64,000 bases of DNA from Actinomadura rayongensis. Lineage in GTDB: Bacteria; Actinomycetota; Actinomycetes; Streptosporangiales; Streptosporangiaceae. Below are positions 52,558-61,570 of this stretch, one piece after another (position 1 is the stretch's first letter; every line of letters starts with the position of its first letter). The position numbers and the translations under genes are program-made. The stretch lies in the NCBI RefSeq assembly GCF_009831215.1, contig NZ_WUTW01000001.1, positions 1,259,423 through 1,323,422 on the forward strand, written 5' to 3'. Below the pieces are notes generated by a model. The model was given only the letters and a program-made list of their open reading frames with translations. It was not told where the DNA came from and ran no database searches.

Positions 52558-53132
52558 TGGACTTCGACGCCGAGCCGTGGGACTACCTCGGCGCGGACGA
52601 GGCCGTCGACGTCGAGCACCCGGTCGTCCAAACGCTCGCGGCGCGACTGCGGACGGGCGACGACCGGGCGTTCGCCGAGGCGGCGTTCCGGTACGTCCGC
52701 GACGAGGTGACGCACTGCGTGGACGCGGGGGACCGCCGGGTCACCTGGCGCGCCTCGGACGTCCTGGAACAGGGCACGGGCTTCTGCTACGCCAAGGCGC
52801 ACGCGTTCGTAGCGCTGCTGCGGGCGGGCGGCATCCAGGCGGGCCTGGCCTACCAGCGACTACGCGACGGCGACCGATTCGTCCTGCACGGCCTGGCGGC
52901 GGCCCTCATAGACGACCGCTGGGTGCTCCTGGACGTCCGCGGCAACAAGCCGGGCATCGACGTAGAGTTCTCCGCCGACGAGGACCGTCTGGCCTTCGTC
53001 CCGGACGCCGCGCTGGGCGAGCGCACCTACCCGACCGTCCACGCCGCCCCGCACCCCGTCGTGCTGGACGCCCTGCGCTCGTCCGACGACGCCCTGGCCC
53101 TCGCCGCCTCCGGCCTCCCCGGCGAACTCTGA
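52557..53132 (+). CDS. Transglutaminase-like cysteine protease-fold protein
   Basis: 191 aa from ATG 52557, overlapping dapB by 1 nt. The transglutaminase-like triad is readable: Cys77 in EQGTGFCYAKAHAFVALLRAGGI, His111 in VLHGLAAALI and Asp126 in WVLLDVRGN. An N-terminal helical region (YLGADEAVDVEHPVVQTLAARL) and the RYVRDEVTH segment are typical of these bacterial proteins. The reaction is unknown; it may be a peptidase or cross-linker. Its coupling to dapB may be chance or may place it in cell-wall metabolism. Confidence 0.87.
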
Positions 53133-53133
53133 A

Positions 53134-53793
53134 TCAGTTCCAGGTGTCCCACTCGTCGGTGGCGAAGGAGAATCCGAGCGGCGCGGGCAGCTCGACCTTC
53201 TCGCCGAACTTCCACTCGATCGCGTCACCGTACTCACCGGCCGCCCGGTCGGGCTCGGAGAACAGCGTCACCGTCGCGACCTTCGGATCGCGGTCCACCA
53301 GGAGATAGAACGGGACACCGACGCGCGCGTACTCGTGCCACTTGGTCGGTGCGGTGCGCCGGGGACCGGAGCGGCGGTCGGTAGGGGCATTCGTCGGAGA
53401 GGTCACCTCGACCACCAGCTCCAGGTGTTCCGGCCGGAGCTTGCGGACCTTGTCGCGCATGGCGTTCACGTAGGCATCGCGGGGAAGGACGCACAGGTCC
53501 GGGATGTACCCGCTGTGGAGGTCGCTCAGCGCGAGGTCCTGACCGGTGACGCATTCCCAGCTGAAATCCGGCTGGGCGATCTGCGCGGCGTGAAGCCCTT
53601 TCTGGATCTCCCAGACGACGGCGTTGTGCTCGAACAGGGGGGTTGGCGACACGACGATCTCTCCACCGATGATTTCAACGCGGGTACCGTCGTTCGGGAG
53701 GTCCATCGCCGTGGCGAGCTCGTCGCGCATCCACAGGTTGTACGGGGTGTCGGGGAGCGTGTAATAGGTGCGAGCCACGGCAAGGATGCTCAC
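53134..53793 (-). CDS. Uma2-family putative restriction endonuclease-like protein (DUF820)
   Basis: 219 aa from GTG 53793, with AAGGA nine nt upstream; a GTG at 53814 is possible. Landmarks of the Uma2/PD-(D/E)XK family are RVEIIGGEIVVSPTP, HNAVVWEIQKGLH, YIPDLCVLPRD (catalytic Asp) and LELVVEVTSPTN (catalytic Glu). The usual Lys follows after RTAPTKWHEYARVGVPFYLLVD. Biological function is unknown; such genes are frequently multiplied in actinomycete and cyanobacterial genomes. GC is visibly lower than in flanking genes, a hint of transfer. Confidence 0.87.
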   Translation of the reverse strand: MSILAVARTYYTLPDTPYNLWMRDELATAMDLPNDGTRVEIIGGEIVVSPTPLFEHNAVVWEIQKGLHAAQIAQPDFSWECVTGQDLALSDLHSGYIPDLCVLPRDAYVNAMRDKVRKLRPEHLELVVEVTSPTNAPTDRRSGPRRTAPTKWHEYARVGVPFYLLVDRDPKVATVTLFSEPDRAAGEYGDAIEWKFGEKVELPAPLGFSFATDEWDTWN

Positions 53794-53952
53794 TTCGGGT
53801 GTTCCTTCCCTCACGATCAGCTCCCATCATCGTAGGGACCGCCCTGACTCAGCGTACCCGGAACGGCACAACTCCCGGCGAACCTTCACACGGCGTGGCA
53901 ACTCCATGCCCCGCCATGTCGGCGGTGGGGGTGCGGCGGTCACAATGCCGGG

Positions 53953-54801
53953 ATGGACGCTTCCTATGCCCGCACCCTCTGGCGGGTCATCGAACCGGTG
54001 CACATCATCAGCTACTTCGCTCCCGAGAGTGTCGCGGCGGCCAAGGAGATCGGGCTGCGTGGCTACTGGATGGGTTATTTCGCGATGCGCGCTGCGCCGC
54101 TCGGGCCGGTCGGGCCGGGGGTGGTGGAAGCGACGTTCCATGGGTTCCATCCGAAGCGCGTGCGGCGGGCCATCCCGGACGCCTGGACGTTCGCCGCGCA
54201 CGCTGACGTGCTTGCGGCGCGCTCGGCGGCGGCTGCGGCGGCGCTGCGCCGGGCGCTGCCGGAGATCGACGGGATGGCGCCGCCGATCACCGAGCTGCTG
54301 CGGCGGGCCGTGGACGCCGCCGACGGGACGGGCCGTCCGCTGTTCGCCGGGAACCGCGACCTGCCGTCCCCGGACGACCCGGTGGAGGCGCTGTGGCAGG
54401 CCGTCACGGCGCTGCGCGAGCACCGCGGGGACGGGCACGTCGCGATCCTGACCGCCGAGGGCCTGGACGGGCCGCAGTCCAACGTCCTCGCGTCGGCCGT
54501 CATGGGCTCGCCCGGGCAGTGGCTCAAGGACTCGCGCGGCTACTCCGACGACGAGTGGGACGCCGCGCACGCCGCGCTGGTGGAACGCGGGCTGCTCGCG
54601 TCCGACGGCACCGCGACCGAAGAGGGCCGCGTCTTCCGGCAGGCGATCGAGGACCGCACCGACTCCCGCGCGGCCGGGCCGTACCGGGTGCTGGACGACC
54701 CGTCCGCCCTGTACGACGCGCTGCTGCCGGTGGCGGAGGCGGTCATCGCGACCGGCGAGATCCCGTTCCCGAATCCGGTGGGCGTGACGCGTCCGGCGTG
54801 A
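53953..54801 (+). CDS. SCO6745-like helical protein (SalK-type), function unknown
   Basis: 282 aa from ATG 53953. The N-terminus YARTLWRVIEPVHIISYFAPE, then GLRGYWMGYFAMRAAPLG and VVEATFHGFHPKRVRRAIPDAW, is characteristic of an actinomycete family exemplified by SCO6745. The C-terminal half looks like a winged helix (SDDEWDAAHAALVERGLLASDGTATEEG), which could be a MarR-like domain without a clear DNA-recognition helix. The role is unknown. It is convergent with ftsH, with 1 nt between the ends. Confidence 0.8.
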   Translation: MDASYARTLWRVIEPVHIISYFAPESVAAAKEIGLRGYWMGYFAMRAAPLGPVGPGVVEATFHGFHPKRVRRAIPDAWTFAAHADVLAARSAAAAAALRRALPEIDGMAPPITELLRRAVDAADGTGRPLFAGNRDLPSPDDPVEALWQAVTALREHRGDGHVAILTAEGLDGPQSNVLASAVMGSPGQWLKDSRGYSDDEWDAAHAALVERGLLASDGTATEEGRVFRQAIEDRTDSRAAGPYRVLDDPSALYDALLPVAEAVIATGEIPFPNPVGVTRPA

Positions 54802-54802
54802 G

Positions 54803-56821
54803 TCAGGGCGGGGAGGCGGTGCGGGGGACGCCGGCCGCCTCGTAGGCGGCCTCCTCGTCCAGGGTCTCCTGGTCGAGGAGGGTCTGGGCGAGCGATTCCA
54901 GCTTTTCGCGGTTCGCCCGGAGGAGGCGCAGGGCTTCGGCGTAGCAGTCCTCGACGATGCGGCGGGTCTCCTCGTCCACCACGTCGAGCGTGCCCTGCGC
55001 GGCGTATTGCGCGCCGGGGTCGGCGCCTTCGCCGGGGAGCACGGACAGCGGGCCTACGCGGTCGGACATGCCCCAGCGGCCGACCATGCCGCGCGCGATC
55101 CGCGTCACCTGCTCCAGGTCGGACTCGGCGCCGGTCGTGACGACGCCGAACACCAGTTCCTCGGCCGCCATCCCGCCGAGCGCGCCGATGATCCGGCCGC
55201 GCAGGTAGGTCTCGTCCCAGGCGTAGCGGTCGGCCTCGGGCGTGGAGACCGTCACGCCGAGCGCGCGGCCGTGCGGGACGATCGTGACCTTCCGGACGGG
55301 GTCCGCGCCCGGCAGCAGCATCCCCAGCAGCGCGTGGCCCGACTCGTGGTACGACGTGCGGCGCCGCTCGTCCGGCGGCATGACCAGGGCGCGCCGCGTG
55401 CCGAGCTGGATCTTCTCCAGCGCGGTGTTGAAGTCCGTCATGTCCACGCGGTCCTTGCCGCGCTTCACGGCCAGCAGCGCCGCCTCGTTGACGAGGTTGG
55501 CGAGGTCCGCGCCGGTCATGCCCGGGGTGATCCGGCCGACGGCGGTGAGGTCCAGCTCGGGGTCCAGTGGCACGTCGCGGGTGTGGACGCGCAGGATCTC
55601 GACGCGTCCGTCCAGGTCGGGCGGGGACACCGAGACCGTCCGGTCGAACCGGCCGGGCCGCAGCAGCGCCGCGTCGAGGATGTCCGGACGGTTCGTCGCC
55701 GCGATCACGACGACGCCCTCGGACCCGGAGAACCCGTCCATCTCGGTCAGCACCTGGTTCAGCGTCTGCTCGCGCTCGTCGTGGCCGCCGACCGAGGCGC
55801 CGCTGCCGCGCGTCCGGCCGATCGTGTCGATCTCGTCGATGAAGATGATCGACGGCGCCGTCCGGCGGGCCTCGGTGAACAGCTCGCGGACGCGCGCCGC
55901 GCCCACGCCGACGACCATCTCGATGAACTCCGACGCGGCGGCCGAGTAGAACGGCACGTCCGCCTCGCCCGCGACGGCGCGCGCCAGCAGCGTCTTGCCG
56001 GTGCCGGGCGCGCCGGTCAGCAGCACGCCGCGCGGCACCCGCGCGCCCATCTTGCGGTACTTGCCGGGGTCGCGGAGGAAGTCGACGATCTCGGTCAGCT
56101 CCTCTTCGACCTCGTTGATCCCGGCGACGTCGGCGAACGTGGCGCGCTTCTCGTCCGGCGTGACGGGCCGCGGCTGCCGGCCGAAGCCGCCCATCAGGCC
56201 GCCCGCGCCGCCGCCTCGCGACATGCGCCGCTGGATCCAGACCAGCGCGACCACCCACAGCCCGACGAACAGCAGCACGGGCAGCAGCGACAGCAGCAGG
56301 TTCGCGAGCAGCCCCCGGTCCTGGCTGACCGGACGCGCCTCCACCACGACGCCCTTGGCGACCATCTGCCCGTAGACGTCGTCGTTGGCGAACGCGGGCC
56401 GCAGCGTCTCGAAGCTGTCATAGGTGACGTGAGGGTCGTTCTGACCGGGCACCTGTCGAGCGTGCTTCAACCGGCCCTGGATCTGGAAGCCCTTGGTGTA
56501 GACGTCGCGGACGTTCCCGGCCGCCACCTGCTGCGTGAACACCGTGTACGGCAGGCTCTGGCGCTCGTGTCGCCCGGTGAGGTGCATCGACAGGTAGCTG
56601 AGCCCGAACACGACGGCGAGCAGCAGCCAGAAGAACACCGTGCGGTTGGGCCGGTAGCCGCGTCCGCGCGGGCCGTCGGGCGGCCGGTCCCCGCCGCCGG
56701 GGACGCCCTCGGACCGCCACGGGCGCTCGGGCCGCCGGTCCGGCGGCGCCGGCCGGCGCTTCTCCTGATCCCGCGGTGGCGTGGACGGCACCTCGAACTC
56801 CCCCGTACCCGGCACGAACAC
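54803..56821 (-). CDS. ftsH: ATP-dependent zinc metalloprotease FtsH
   Basis: 672 aa from GTG 56821 (an in-frame GTG at 56815 is also possible). A Pro/Arg-rich cytosolic N-terminus of about 58 residues precedes TM1 (about 60-80). A ~90-residue extracytoplasmic domain and TM2 (about 173-195) follow. The AAA module has Walker A GAPGTGKT (Lys276), Walker B IIFIDEIDTIG and the SRH ATNRPDILDAALLRPGRFDR. The zinc site is H492-E-S-G-H496. FtsH degrades misfolded membrane and regulatory proteins. The protein is complete but lies away from the usual ftsH/folE locus, so it may be a second copy. Confidence 0.95.
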   Translation of the reverse strand: MFVPGTGEFEVPSTPPRDQEKRRPAPPDRRPERPWRSEGVPGGGDRPPDGPRGRGYRPNRTVFFWLLLAVVFGLSYLSMHLTGRHERQSLPYTVFTQQVAAGNVRDVYTKGFQIQGRLKHARQVPGQNDPHVTYDSFETLRPAFANDDVYGQMVAKGVVVEARPVSQDRGLLANLLLSLLPVLLFVGLWVVALVWIQRRMSRGGGAGGLMGGFGRQPRPVTPDEKRATFADVAGINEVEEELTEIVDFLRDPGKYRKMGARVPRGVLLTGAPGTGKTLLARAVAGEADVPFYSAAASEFIEMVVGVGAARVRELFTEARRTAPSIIFIDEIDTIGRTRGSGASVGGHDEREQTLNQVLTEMDGFSGSEGVVVIAATNRPDILDAALLRPGRFDRTVSVSPPDLDGRVEILRVHTRDVPLDPELDLTAVGRITPGMTGADLANLVNEAALLAVKRGKDRVDMTDFNTALEKIQLGTRRALVMPPDERRRTSYHESGHALLGMLLPGADPVRKVTIVPHGRALGVTVSTPEADRYAWDETYLRGRIIGALGGMAAEELVFGVVTTGAESDLEQVTRIARGMVGRWGMSDRVGPLSVLPGEGADPGAQYAAQGTLDVVDEETRRIVEDCYAEALRLLRANREKLESLAQTLLDQETLDEEAAYEAAGVPRTASPP

Positions 56822-56875
56822 CCCCGACCGGATGATCGGGAACGTGCCCGCTCGATGCCGGGCGAAAACGCTCCG

Positions 56876-57643
56876 TCAGTGGACGGCGCCGGGCGGTGAG
56901 AATCCGTACTCGGCGAACAGGCGCGCCGCGTCCGTGCCGGTCAGCCAGGTGAGGAACGCCGCCGCGCGGTCCTCGTGGCCGCCCTTCACGACCGACGCGG
57001 CGAAGGCCGCGACGACGTTGTCGGCCGCCGGGATCGGCACGCTGTCGGCCGCCGCGCCCGCCGAGCGCAGGTCGGTGACGTAGACGAGCCCGGCGTCGGC
57101 CATGCCGGACCGGACGCGGTCCAGGACGGCCCGGGAGCCGACCTCTTCGGCCGTCCACCGCACCGGCAGGCCGGACCGGGTGAACACCTGCCGCGAGTAG
57201 CGTCCGATGGGCGTCACGGCGGCGCCGACGACCACGCGCAGCCCCGGCCGGGTCAGGTCCGCCAGGCCCTGGAGACGGCGCGGGTTGCCGGGCGCGACCG
57301 CGATCGTCAGGCCGGTGCGCGCGATGATCCGGCGGCGGCCGGTGAGGCGGTTCTCGGCGGCGTTCAGCGCCGTCTCGTCGCCGGTGACGAGCAGGTCGGC
57401 GGGCTCGCGGTCGGCGACGCGCCCGGCGACGTCCGCCGACGCGCCGAACCGCGCGTCGATCCGGACGCCCGGATGCGTCTGCCCGTACCGCGCGCCCAGC
57501 TCGCCGAACACCTCGGTGAGCGACGACGTCGCGAACACGGTCAGCGTCGTCGGCCCCGAAGACCCGCATCCCTGGACGGCCCAGGAGAGCCCGCAGAGCA
57601 GCAGGACGAGGGCGGTCCGGCGACGGAGGGGGGAATCCGGCAT
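56876..57643 (-). CDS. modA: Molybdate ABC transporter substrate-binding lipoprotein (ModA)
   Basis: 255 aa from ATG 57643; the longer frame has no support, and TAGGAT lies 8 nt upstream (leaderless). The lipoprotein signal (LLLCGLSWAVQGC) is followed by LTVFATSSLTEVFGELGARY, the ModA opening with its oxyanion-binding Ser residues. Then come FGASADVAGRVADREPADLLVTGD, NPRRLQGLADL and a final DAARLFAEYGFSPP. ModA binds molybdate or tungstate outside the membrane. No modB or modC gene is adjacent, so its permease is elsewhere or lost. Confidence 0.9.
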   Translation of the reverse strand: MPDSPLRRRTALVLLLCGLSWAVQGCGSSGPTTLTVFATSSLTEVFGELGARYGQTHPGVRIDARFGASADVAGRVADREPADLLVTGDETALNAAENRLTGRRRIIARTGLTIAVAPGNPRRLQGLADLTRPGLRVVVGAAVTPIGRYSRQVFTRSGLPVRWTAEEVGSRAVLDRVRSGMADAGLVYVTDLRSAGAAADSVPIPAADNVVAAFAASVVKGGHEDRAAAFLTWLTGTDAARLFAEYGFSPPGAVH

Positions 57644-57651
57644 ATGGCGGC

Positions 57652-57657
57652 ATCCTA
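57652..57657 (-). promoter_or_regulatory. -10 box of modA
   Basis: TAGGAT on the minus strand ends 8 nt before the modA ATG, consistent with a leaderless mRNA. Confidence 0.35.
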
Positions 57658-57740
57658 GAGGCTCCGCGAAAGGACCCGTCGTGTCGGTGGGGGTCGCTAG
57701 GGTCGATGCCGCTGGTCCGAAACGTTCCGGAGGCCCCCCG

Positions 57741-58424
57741 ATGACGCTTGACCTCGTCGAGTCCCTGCCCGCCGACTGGCGCGCACGGCTCGAACCGCTG
57801 CTCGACCCGATCTCCACGGCCGCGCTGAGCGCGTTCGTGGAGCAGGAGTACGCGCAGCAGACCGTCTACCCGCCGCGCGAGGACCTGTTCAGCGCGTTCC
57901 GGCACTGCGCGTTCGACGACGCCCGCGTGCTGATCCTCGGCCAGGACCCCTACCACGGGCCGGGGCAGGCGCACGGGCTGAGCTTCTCCGTCCGGGAGGG
58001 GGTGCGGCTGCCGCCGTCGCTGCGCAACATCTACAAGGAGCTGGCCGCCGACCTGGACGTCCCGCCCGCGACGACGGGCGAGCTGATCCCCTGGGCGGAC
58101 CAGGGCGTCCTGCTGCTCAACGCGGTGCTGACCGTCCGGGCGGGCGAGGCGGGCTCGCACGCGGGCAAGGGCTGGGAGGACTTCACCGACGCGGCGATCC
58201 GGGCGCTCAACGACAAGCCGCGGCGCGTCGTGTTCGTGCTGTGGGGCGCGTACGCGCGCAAGAAGGCCAAGCTGATCACCGGGCCGCAGCACACCGTGAT
58301 CGAGTCGGCGCACCCGAGCCCGCTCAGCGCGAAGAAGTTCTTCGGGACGCGTCCGTTCAGCGCGGTCAACAAGGCGCTGGCCGACGCGGGCGAGCCGGAG
58401 ATCGACTGGAGCCTCGGACGCTGA
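57741..58424 (+). CDS. ung: Uracil-DNA glycosylase (family 1)
   Basis: 227 aa from ATG 57741, with CGGAGG seven nt upstream. It removes uracil from DNA in base-excision repair. The catalytic water-activating motif ILGQDPYHGPGQAHGLSF (Asp69) and the closing HPSPLS loop (His191) are both intact, with LNAVLTVRAGEAGSHAGKGWE and VLWGAYARKKAKLI between. Length matches the E. coli enzyme. TAGGGT at 57698-57703 is a plausible -10. Confidence 0.97.
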   Translation: MTLDLVESLPADWRARLEPLLDPISTAALSAFVEQEYAQQTVYPPREDLFSAFRHCAFDDARVLILGQDPYHGPGQAHGLSFSVREGVRLPPSLRNIYKELAADLDVPPATTGELIPWADQGVLLLNAVLTVRAGEAGSHAGKGWEDFTDAAIRALNDKPRRVVFVLWGAYARKKAKLITGPQHTVIESAHPSPLSAKKFFGTRPFSAVNKALADAGEPEIDWSLGR

Positions 58425-58428
58425 CGGC

Positions 58429-59295
58429 TCAGAGGGCGAGGCCGACCGCGAGCAGCGCGCCGTAGGCGATCTGGAGGCGGCCGGTCTCGCCGAGCACCGG
58501 GATGAGGAACGGGCCGTTCGCGCCCTGGAGCACCTTCTGCGTCGGCGGCACCGACAGCGGCGCCGAGAGCAGCGCGATCAGCGCCCACGGGTGGACGACG
58601 GACAGCGCGACCACGAACAGGTACGGCAGCGCGGTGCACATCGCGTAGAGGATGCGGGTGTTGCGGTCGCCGAGCACGACCGCGAGCGTCCGCTTGCCCG
58701 CGATCTCGTCGGTCGGGATGTCGCGGACGTTGTTGGCGACGAGCATCGCGCACGCCAGCAGCCCGATCGGCACCGCCGCCGCCCACGCCTCGGCGGGCAG
58801 CCGTTCGAGCTGGACGTAGGCCGTCCCGACGACCGCGACGAGCCCGAAGAACACGAACACCGAGATCTCGCCCAGCGCCCGGTAGCCGTACGGCTTTTTG
58901 CCGCCGGTGTAGAACCACGCGGCGAGGATCGCGAACGCGCCGACGAGCAGCAGCCACCACGTCGTCACGGCCGCGAGGACGAGCCCCGCCACGGCCGCGA
59001 TCCCGAAGCACGCCAGCGCGGCGGCCAGCACGTGCTTGGGCTTGGCGACGCCGGAGCCGACGAGCCGCAGCGGCCCGACCCGGTCGGCGTCGGTGCCGCG
59101 CACGCCGTCGCTGTAGTCGTTGGAGAAGTTCACGCCGACCTGGAGGATCAGCGAGACGACGGCCGCGAGGGCGGCGCGCCACCAGACGGCGCCGCCCGCG
59201 CCGACCGCGACGCCGGTGCCGACGACGACGGGGACGAGCGAGGCGGGGAGGGTGCGGGGCCGCGAACCGGCGACCCACTGGGAGAGCGTGGCCAC
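58429..59295 (-). CDS. menA: 1,4-dihydroxy-2-naphthoate polyprenyltransferase
   Basis: 288 aa from GTG 59295; no strong ribosome site is visible. MenA prenylates dihydroxynaphthoate, the membrane step of menaquinone synthesis. WVAGSRPRTLPASLVPVVVGTG opens the protein. The prenyl-diphosphate Asp motif is N59-D60-x-x-D63 in FSNDYSDGVRGTDADR. A second Asp-rich motif lies in ANNVRDIPTDEIAGKRTLAV. About eight to nine membrane segments cover the chain. Other men genes are outside the window. Confidence 0.94.
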   Translation of the reverse strand: MATLSQWVAGSRPRTLPASLVPVVVGTGVAVGAGGAVWWRAALAAVVSLILQVGVNFSNDYSDGVRGTDADRVGPLRLVGSGVAKPKHVLAAALACFGIAAVAGLVLAAVTTWWLLLVGAFAILAAWFYTGGKKPYGYRALGEISVFVFFGLVAVVGTAYVQLERLPAEAWAAAVPIGLLACAMLVANNVRDIPTDEIAGKRTLAVVLGDRNTRILYAMCTALPYLFVVALSVVHPWALIALLSAPLSVPPTQKVLQGANGPFLIPVLGETGRLQIAYGALLAVGLAL

Positions 59296-59330
59296 AGTTA
59301 CCGCTTGTTTCGTTGGGGACGACAGGGGAA

Positions 59331-60950
59331 CTACGCCGATTCTTCCGGACGCCCGGGACGGCTCGGACGCAGCCGCAGCGACAGGGCGAGGCCGCCCGCG
59401 AGGATCGCCGCCGTGACCAGGGACGCGTCCCGCGCGGCGGCGGCCAGGGCGCGGTCGGCGGCGCGGGCCTCGACGGCGCGGCGCGGGTCGGCGTGCAGGT
59501 CCCGCGCGTACGTCCCGGCGCTGTGCCGCAGCTCGTGCGCGACGGCGGCGGCGTGCGCGGCGGGGACGCCCGCGTCGGCGAGCCGCGCGGTCACGGTCCG
59601 CCCGAGGCTCGTGGCGAAGACCGTCCCGATGAGCGCGATGCCGAGCGCGGCGCCGATCTGCCGGGCCGTGGACTGCGTCCCGGACGCCTGCCCGGACCGT
59701 TCCGGCGGCACGTCGGCGAGCGACACGTTCGTGAGCTGCGCGGCGGTCAGCCCGAGCCCGACGCCGTAGAGCAGCATCCAGGGCGCGACGCCGAGCCCGC
59801 CGGTGGACGGGGACAGCGTCACCGCGAGCCCGAGGACGGCCGCGACCTCCAGCGCCATGCCGCCCTGCACGATCCGGTGCGGGCCGACCCGGCGGCCGAA
59901 GCGCCCGGCGGCGGCCCCCGAGAGGAACGCTCCGAGGGCGAGCGGCAGCAGCGCGAGGCTGATCTGGACCGGGGACGTGCCGTGGACGCCGAGCAGGAAC
60001 AGCGGCAGGACGAACACGATGCCCAGCTCGCCGACGTTGACCAGCGCGGACGCCAGGTTGCCGTGCCGGAAGTTCGGGACGCGGAACAGCGCGAGGTCGA
60101 GCATGACGGGCCGTCCGGCCGCCGCGCGGGCCCGTTCCACGAGCACCAGGGCGACGAGGAGCACGGCGCCGAGGACGAGCGCGACCGGCACCGGCGACAG
60201 CCCGCGGTGCGGGGCGACGGCCGTCCACCAGCCGTAGGTCTGGCCCTCGATGATCCCCCAGACGAGCGCGCCGAGGCCGAGGGCCGACAGGGCGCCGCCC
60301 GTCCAGTCGATCTCGGCGAGCGGGCCGCGCGCGGTGGCGGGTCGGCCGCGCGTCTCGGGCATGAGCGCGAACGCCCCGGCGATCAGCGCGGCGCCGAGCG
60401 GCAGGTTGAGCCAGAACGCCCAGCGCCAACCGCCGCCGGTCGCCAGCGCGCCGCCGAGCAGCGGGCCGAGCGCGGCCATGCCGCTGAGGATCGAGCCCCA
60501 GATCCCGAACGCGACGTGCCGGTCGCGTCCGGTGAACAGCGTGTTCAGCGTGGACAGCGCGGCGGGCATGATCATCGAGGCGCCGACGCCCTGGACCGCC
60601 CGCGCCGCGACCAGCGCGCCGCCGCTCTGCGCGGCGGCGACGCCGAGGCTGGCGAGCGTGAAGACGACGGTGCCGAGCAGGAACAGGCGGCGGCGGCCGA
60701 ACAGGTCGCCCGCGCGGCCCGCCGGGATGAGCAGCGCCGCGAACACCAGCGCGTACACCGAGGTGATCCACTCGGCGCCGGCCGTGGTGAGCCCGAGGCC
60801 GTCCACCATCTGGGGGAGGAGGACGCCGACGATCGTGGCGTCCACGATGATCAGCGACACGCCCAGGCTGATCACGCACACCCCGAGCCAGCGGCGGCCG
60901 GAGGGCGGCGCGACCGGGGCGGCGGGCGGTGTCAGGGTCGTCTCGGGCAC
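59331..60950 (-). CDS. MFS drug exporter, DHA2 family (14 TM)
   Basis: 539 aa from GTG 60950. It is an EmrB/QacA-type proton antiporter with about 14 membrane segments. The opening SLGVSLIIVDATIVGVLLPQM carries the motif D1 Asp. Motif A is AGRAGDLFGRRRLFLLG. A mid region ILSGMAALGPLLGGALATGGGWRWAFWLNLP matches motif C and the following GWRW segment. A long hydrophilic stretch near residues 455-510 is Ala/Arg-rich and external. The substrate is unknown; antibiotics or dyes are usual. TACTGT lies 6 nt before the start, so it is probably leaderless. Confidence 0.9.
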   Translation of the reverse strand: MPETTLTPPAAPVAPPSGRRWLGVCVISLGVSLIIVDATIVGVLLPQMVDGLGLTTAGAEWITSVYALVFAALLIPAGRAGDLFGRRRLFLLGTVVFTLASLGVAAAQSGGALVAARAVQGVGASMIMPAALSTLNTLFTGRDRHVAFGIWGSILSGMAALGPLLGGALATGGGWRWAFWLNLPLGAALIAGAFALMPETRGRPATARGPLAEIDWTGGALSALGLGALVWGIIEGQTYGWWTAVAPHRGLSPVPVALVLGAVLLVALVLVERARAAAGRPVMLDLALFRVPNFRHGNLASALVNVGELGIVFVLPLFLLGVHGTSPVQISLALLPLALGAFLSGAAAGRFGRRVGPHRIVQGGMALEVAAVLGLAVTLSPSTGGLGVAPWMLLYGVGLGLTAAQLTNVSLADVPPERSGQASGTQSTARQIGAALGIALIGTVFATSLGRTVTARLADAGVPAAHAAAVAHELRHSAGTYARDLHADPRRAVEARAADRALAAAARDASLVTAAILAGGLALSLRLRPSRPGRPEESA

Positions 60951-60956
60951 GTCCCC

Positions 60957-60962
60957 ACAGTA
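60957..60962 (-). promoter_or_regulatory. -10 box of the MFS gene
   Basis: TACTGT on the minus strand ends 6 nt before the GTG at 60950 (leaderless geometry). Confidence 0.4.
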
Positions 60963-61008
60963 CGGCCGGGCCTTCCGTGCCCCTCACCGACCCCGCGTTT
61001 CCTCCCCT

Positions 61009-61557
61009 TTAGAGCGCCGTGTGCAGCCGTACCTGGCGGACCGGCTCGCCCATGTCGAGCGTCCGGGCCGCGCCGTCGGGCGCCCAGCCCGCCGAGACGA
61101 GGAACCCGCGCAGGACCGTGTCGCCCTCGAACGCCCAGGTCAGCAGCGTGGTGACGGCGTCCTCGCGCAGGACGTCGGCGGTGGCGGCGAGCAGGCGGCT
61201 GCCGTGCCCGGCGCGGGTGTGGAGCGGGTCGACGTGCAGCGCGAGCAGTTCGGCGACGGACGGGTCGCCGCCCGCGTCCTCGGCCGGGCCGTGCGCCGCG
61301 AAGCCCGTGACGAGCCCCTCGGCGACCGCGACCAGCACGCGGTGGCGCGGGGACGGCGGTCCCGTGATCGACTCCGCCCAGCGCTCGCGCCACGCCGCCT
61401 GTGCCGCGTCGCCGGTCACCTCGGCGAGGACGGCGGCGGGCAGCAGCTCCCGGTAGCCGTTCCGCCAGGACCGCACCTGGATCTCCGCGATCGCGGCGGC
61501 GTCGGCGCGGCGCGCGGGCCGCACGCCCACATCGGGCCGGACGGGCGTCTGGGGCAT
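61009..61557 (-). CDS. GNAT family N-acetyltransferase
   Basis: 182 aa from ATG 61557. VRPARRADAAAIAEIQVRSWRNGYRELLP is the typical GNAT opening. Motif A is ALHVDPLHTRAGHGSRLL (acetyl-CoA pyrophosphate loop R-x-x-G-x-G), followed by LLTWAFEGDTVLRGFLVSAGW. It resembles the broad group near ribosomal-protein and amine acetylases; the substrate is unknown. TAGGGT lies 7 nt before the start (leaderless). It is followed by the MFS gene on the same strand after about 60 nt. Confidence 0.9.
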   Translation of the reverse strand: MPQTPVRPDVGVRPARRADAAAIAEIQVRSWRNGYRELLPAAVLAEVTGDAAQAAWRERWAESITGPPSPRHRVLVAVAEGLVTGFAAHGPAEDAGGDPSVAELLALHVDPLHTRAGHGSRLLAATADVLREDAVTTLLTWAFEGDTVLRGFLVSAGWAPDGAARTLDMGEPVRQVRLHTAL

Positions 61558-61564
61558 GGCGCCC

Positions 61565-61570
61565 ACCCTA
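61565..61570 (-). promoter_or_regulatory. -10 box of the GNAT gene
   Basis: TAGGGT on the minus strand ends 7 nt before the ATG at 61557. It overlaps the last codons of the CGNR gene. Confidence 0.35.

Noticed and set aside
53134..53793. Uma2 gene as a sign of an insertion sequence
   Set aside because: No transposase, terminal inverted repeats or target duplications are visible around it.
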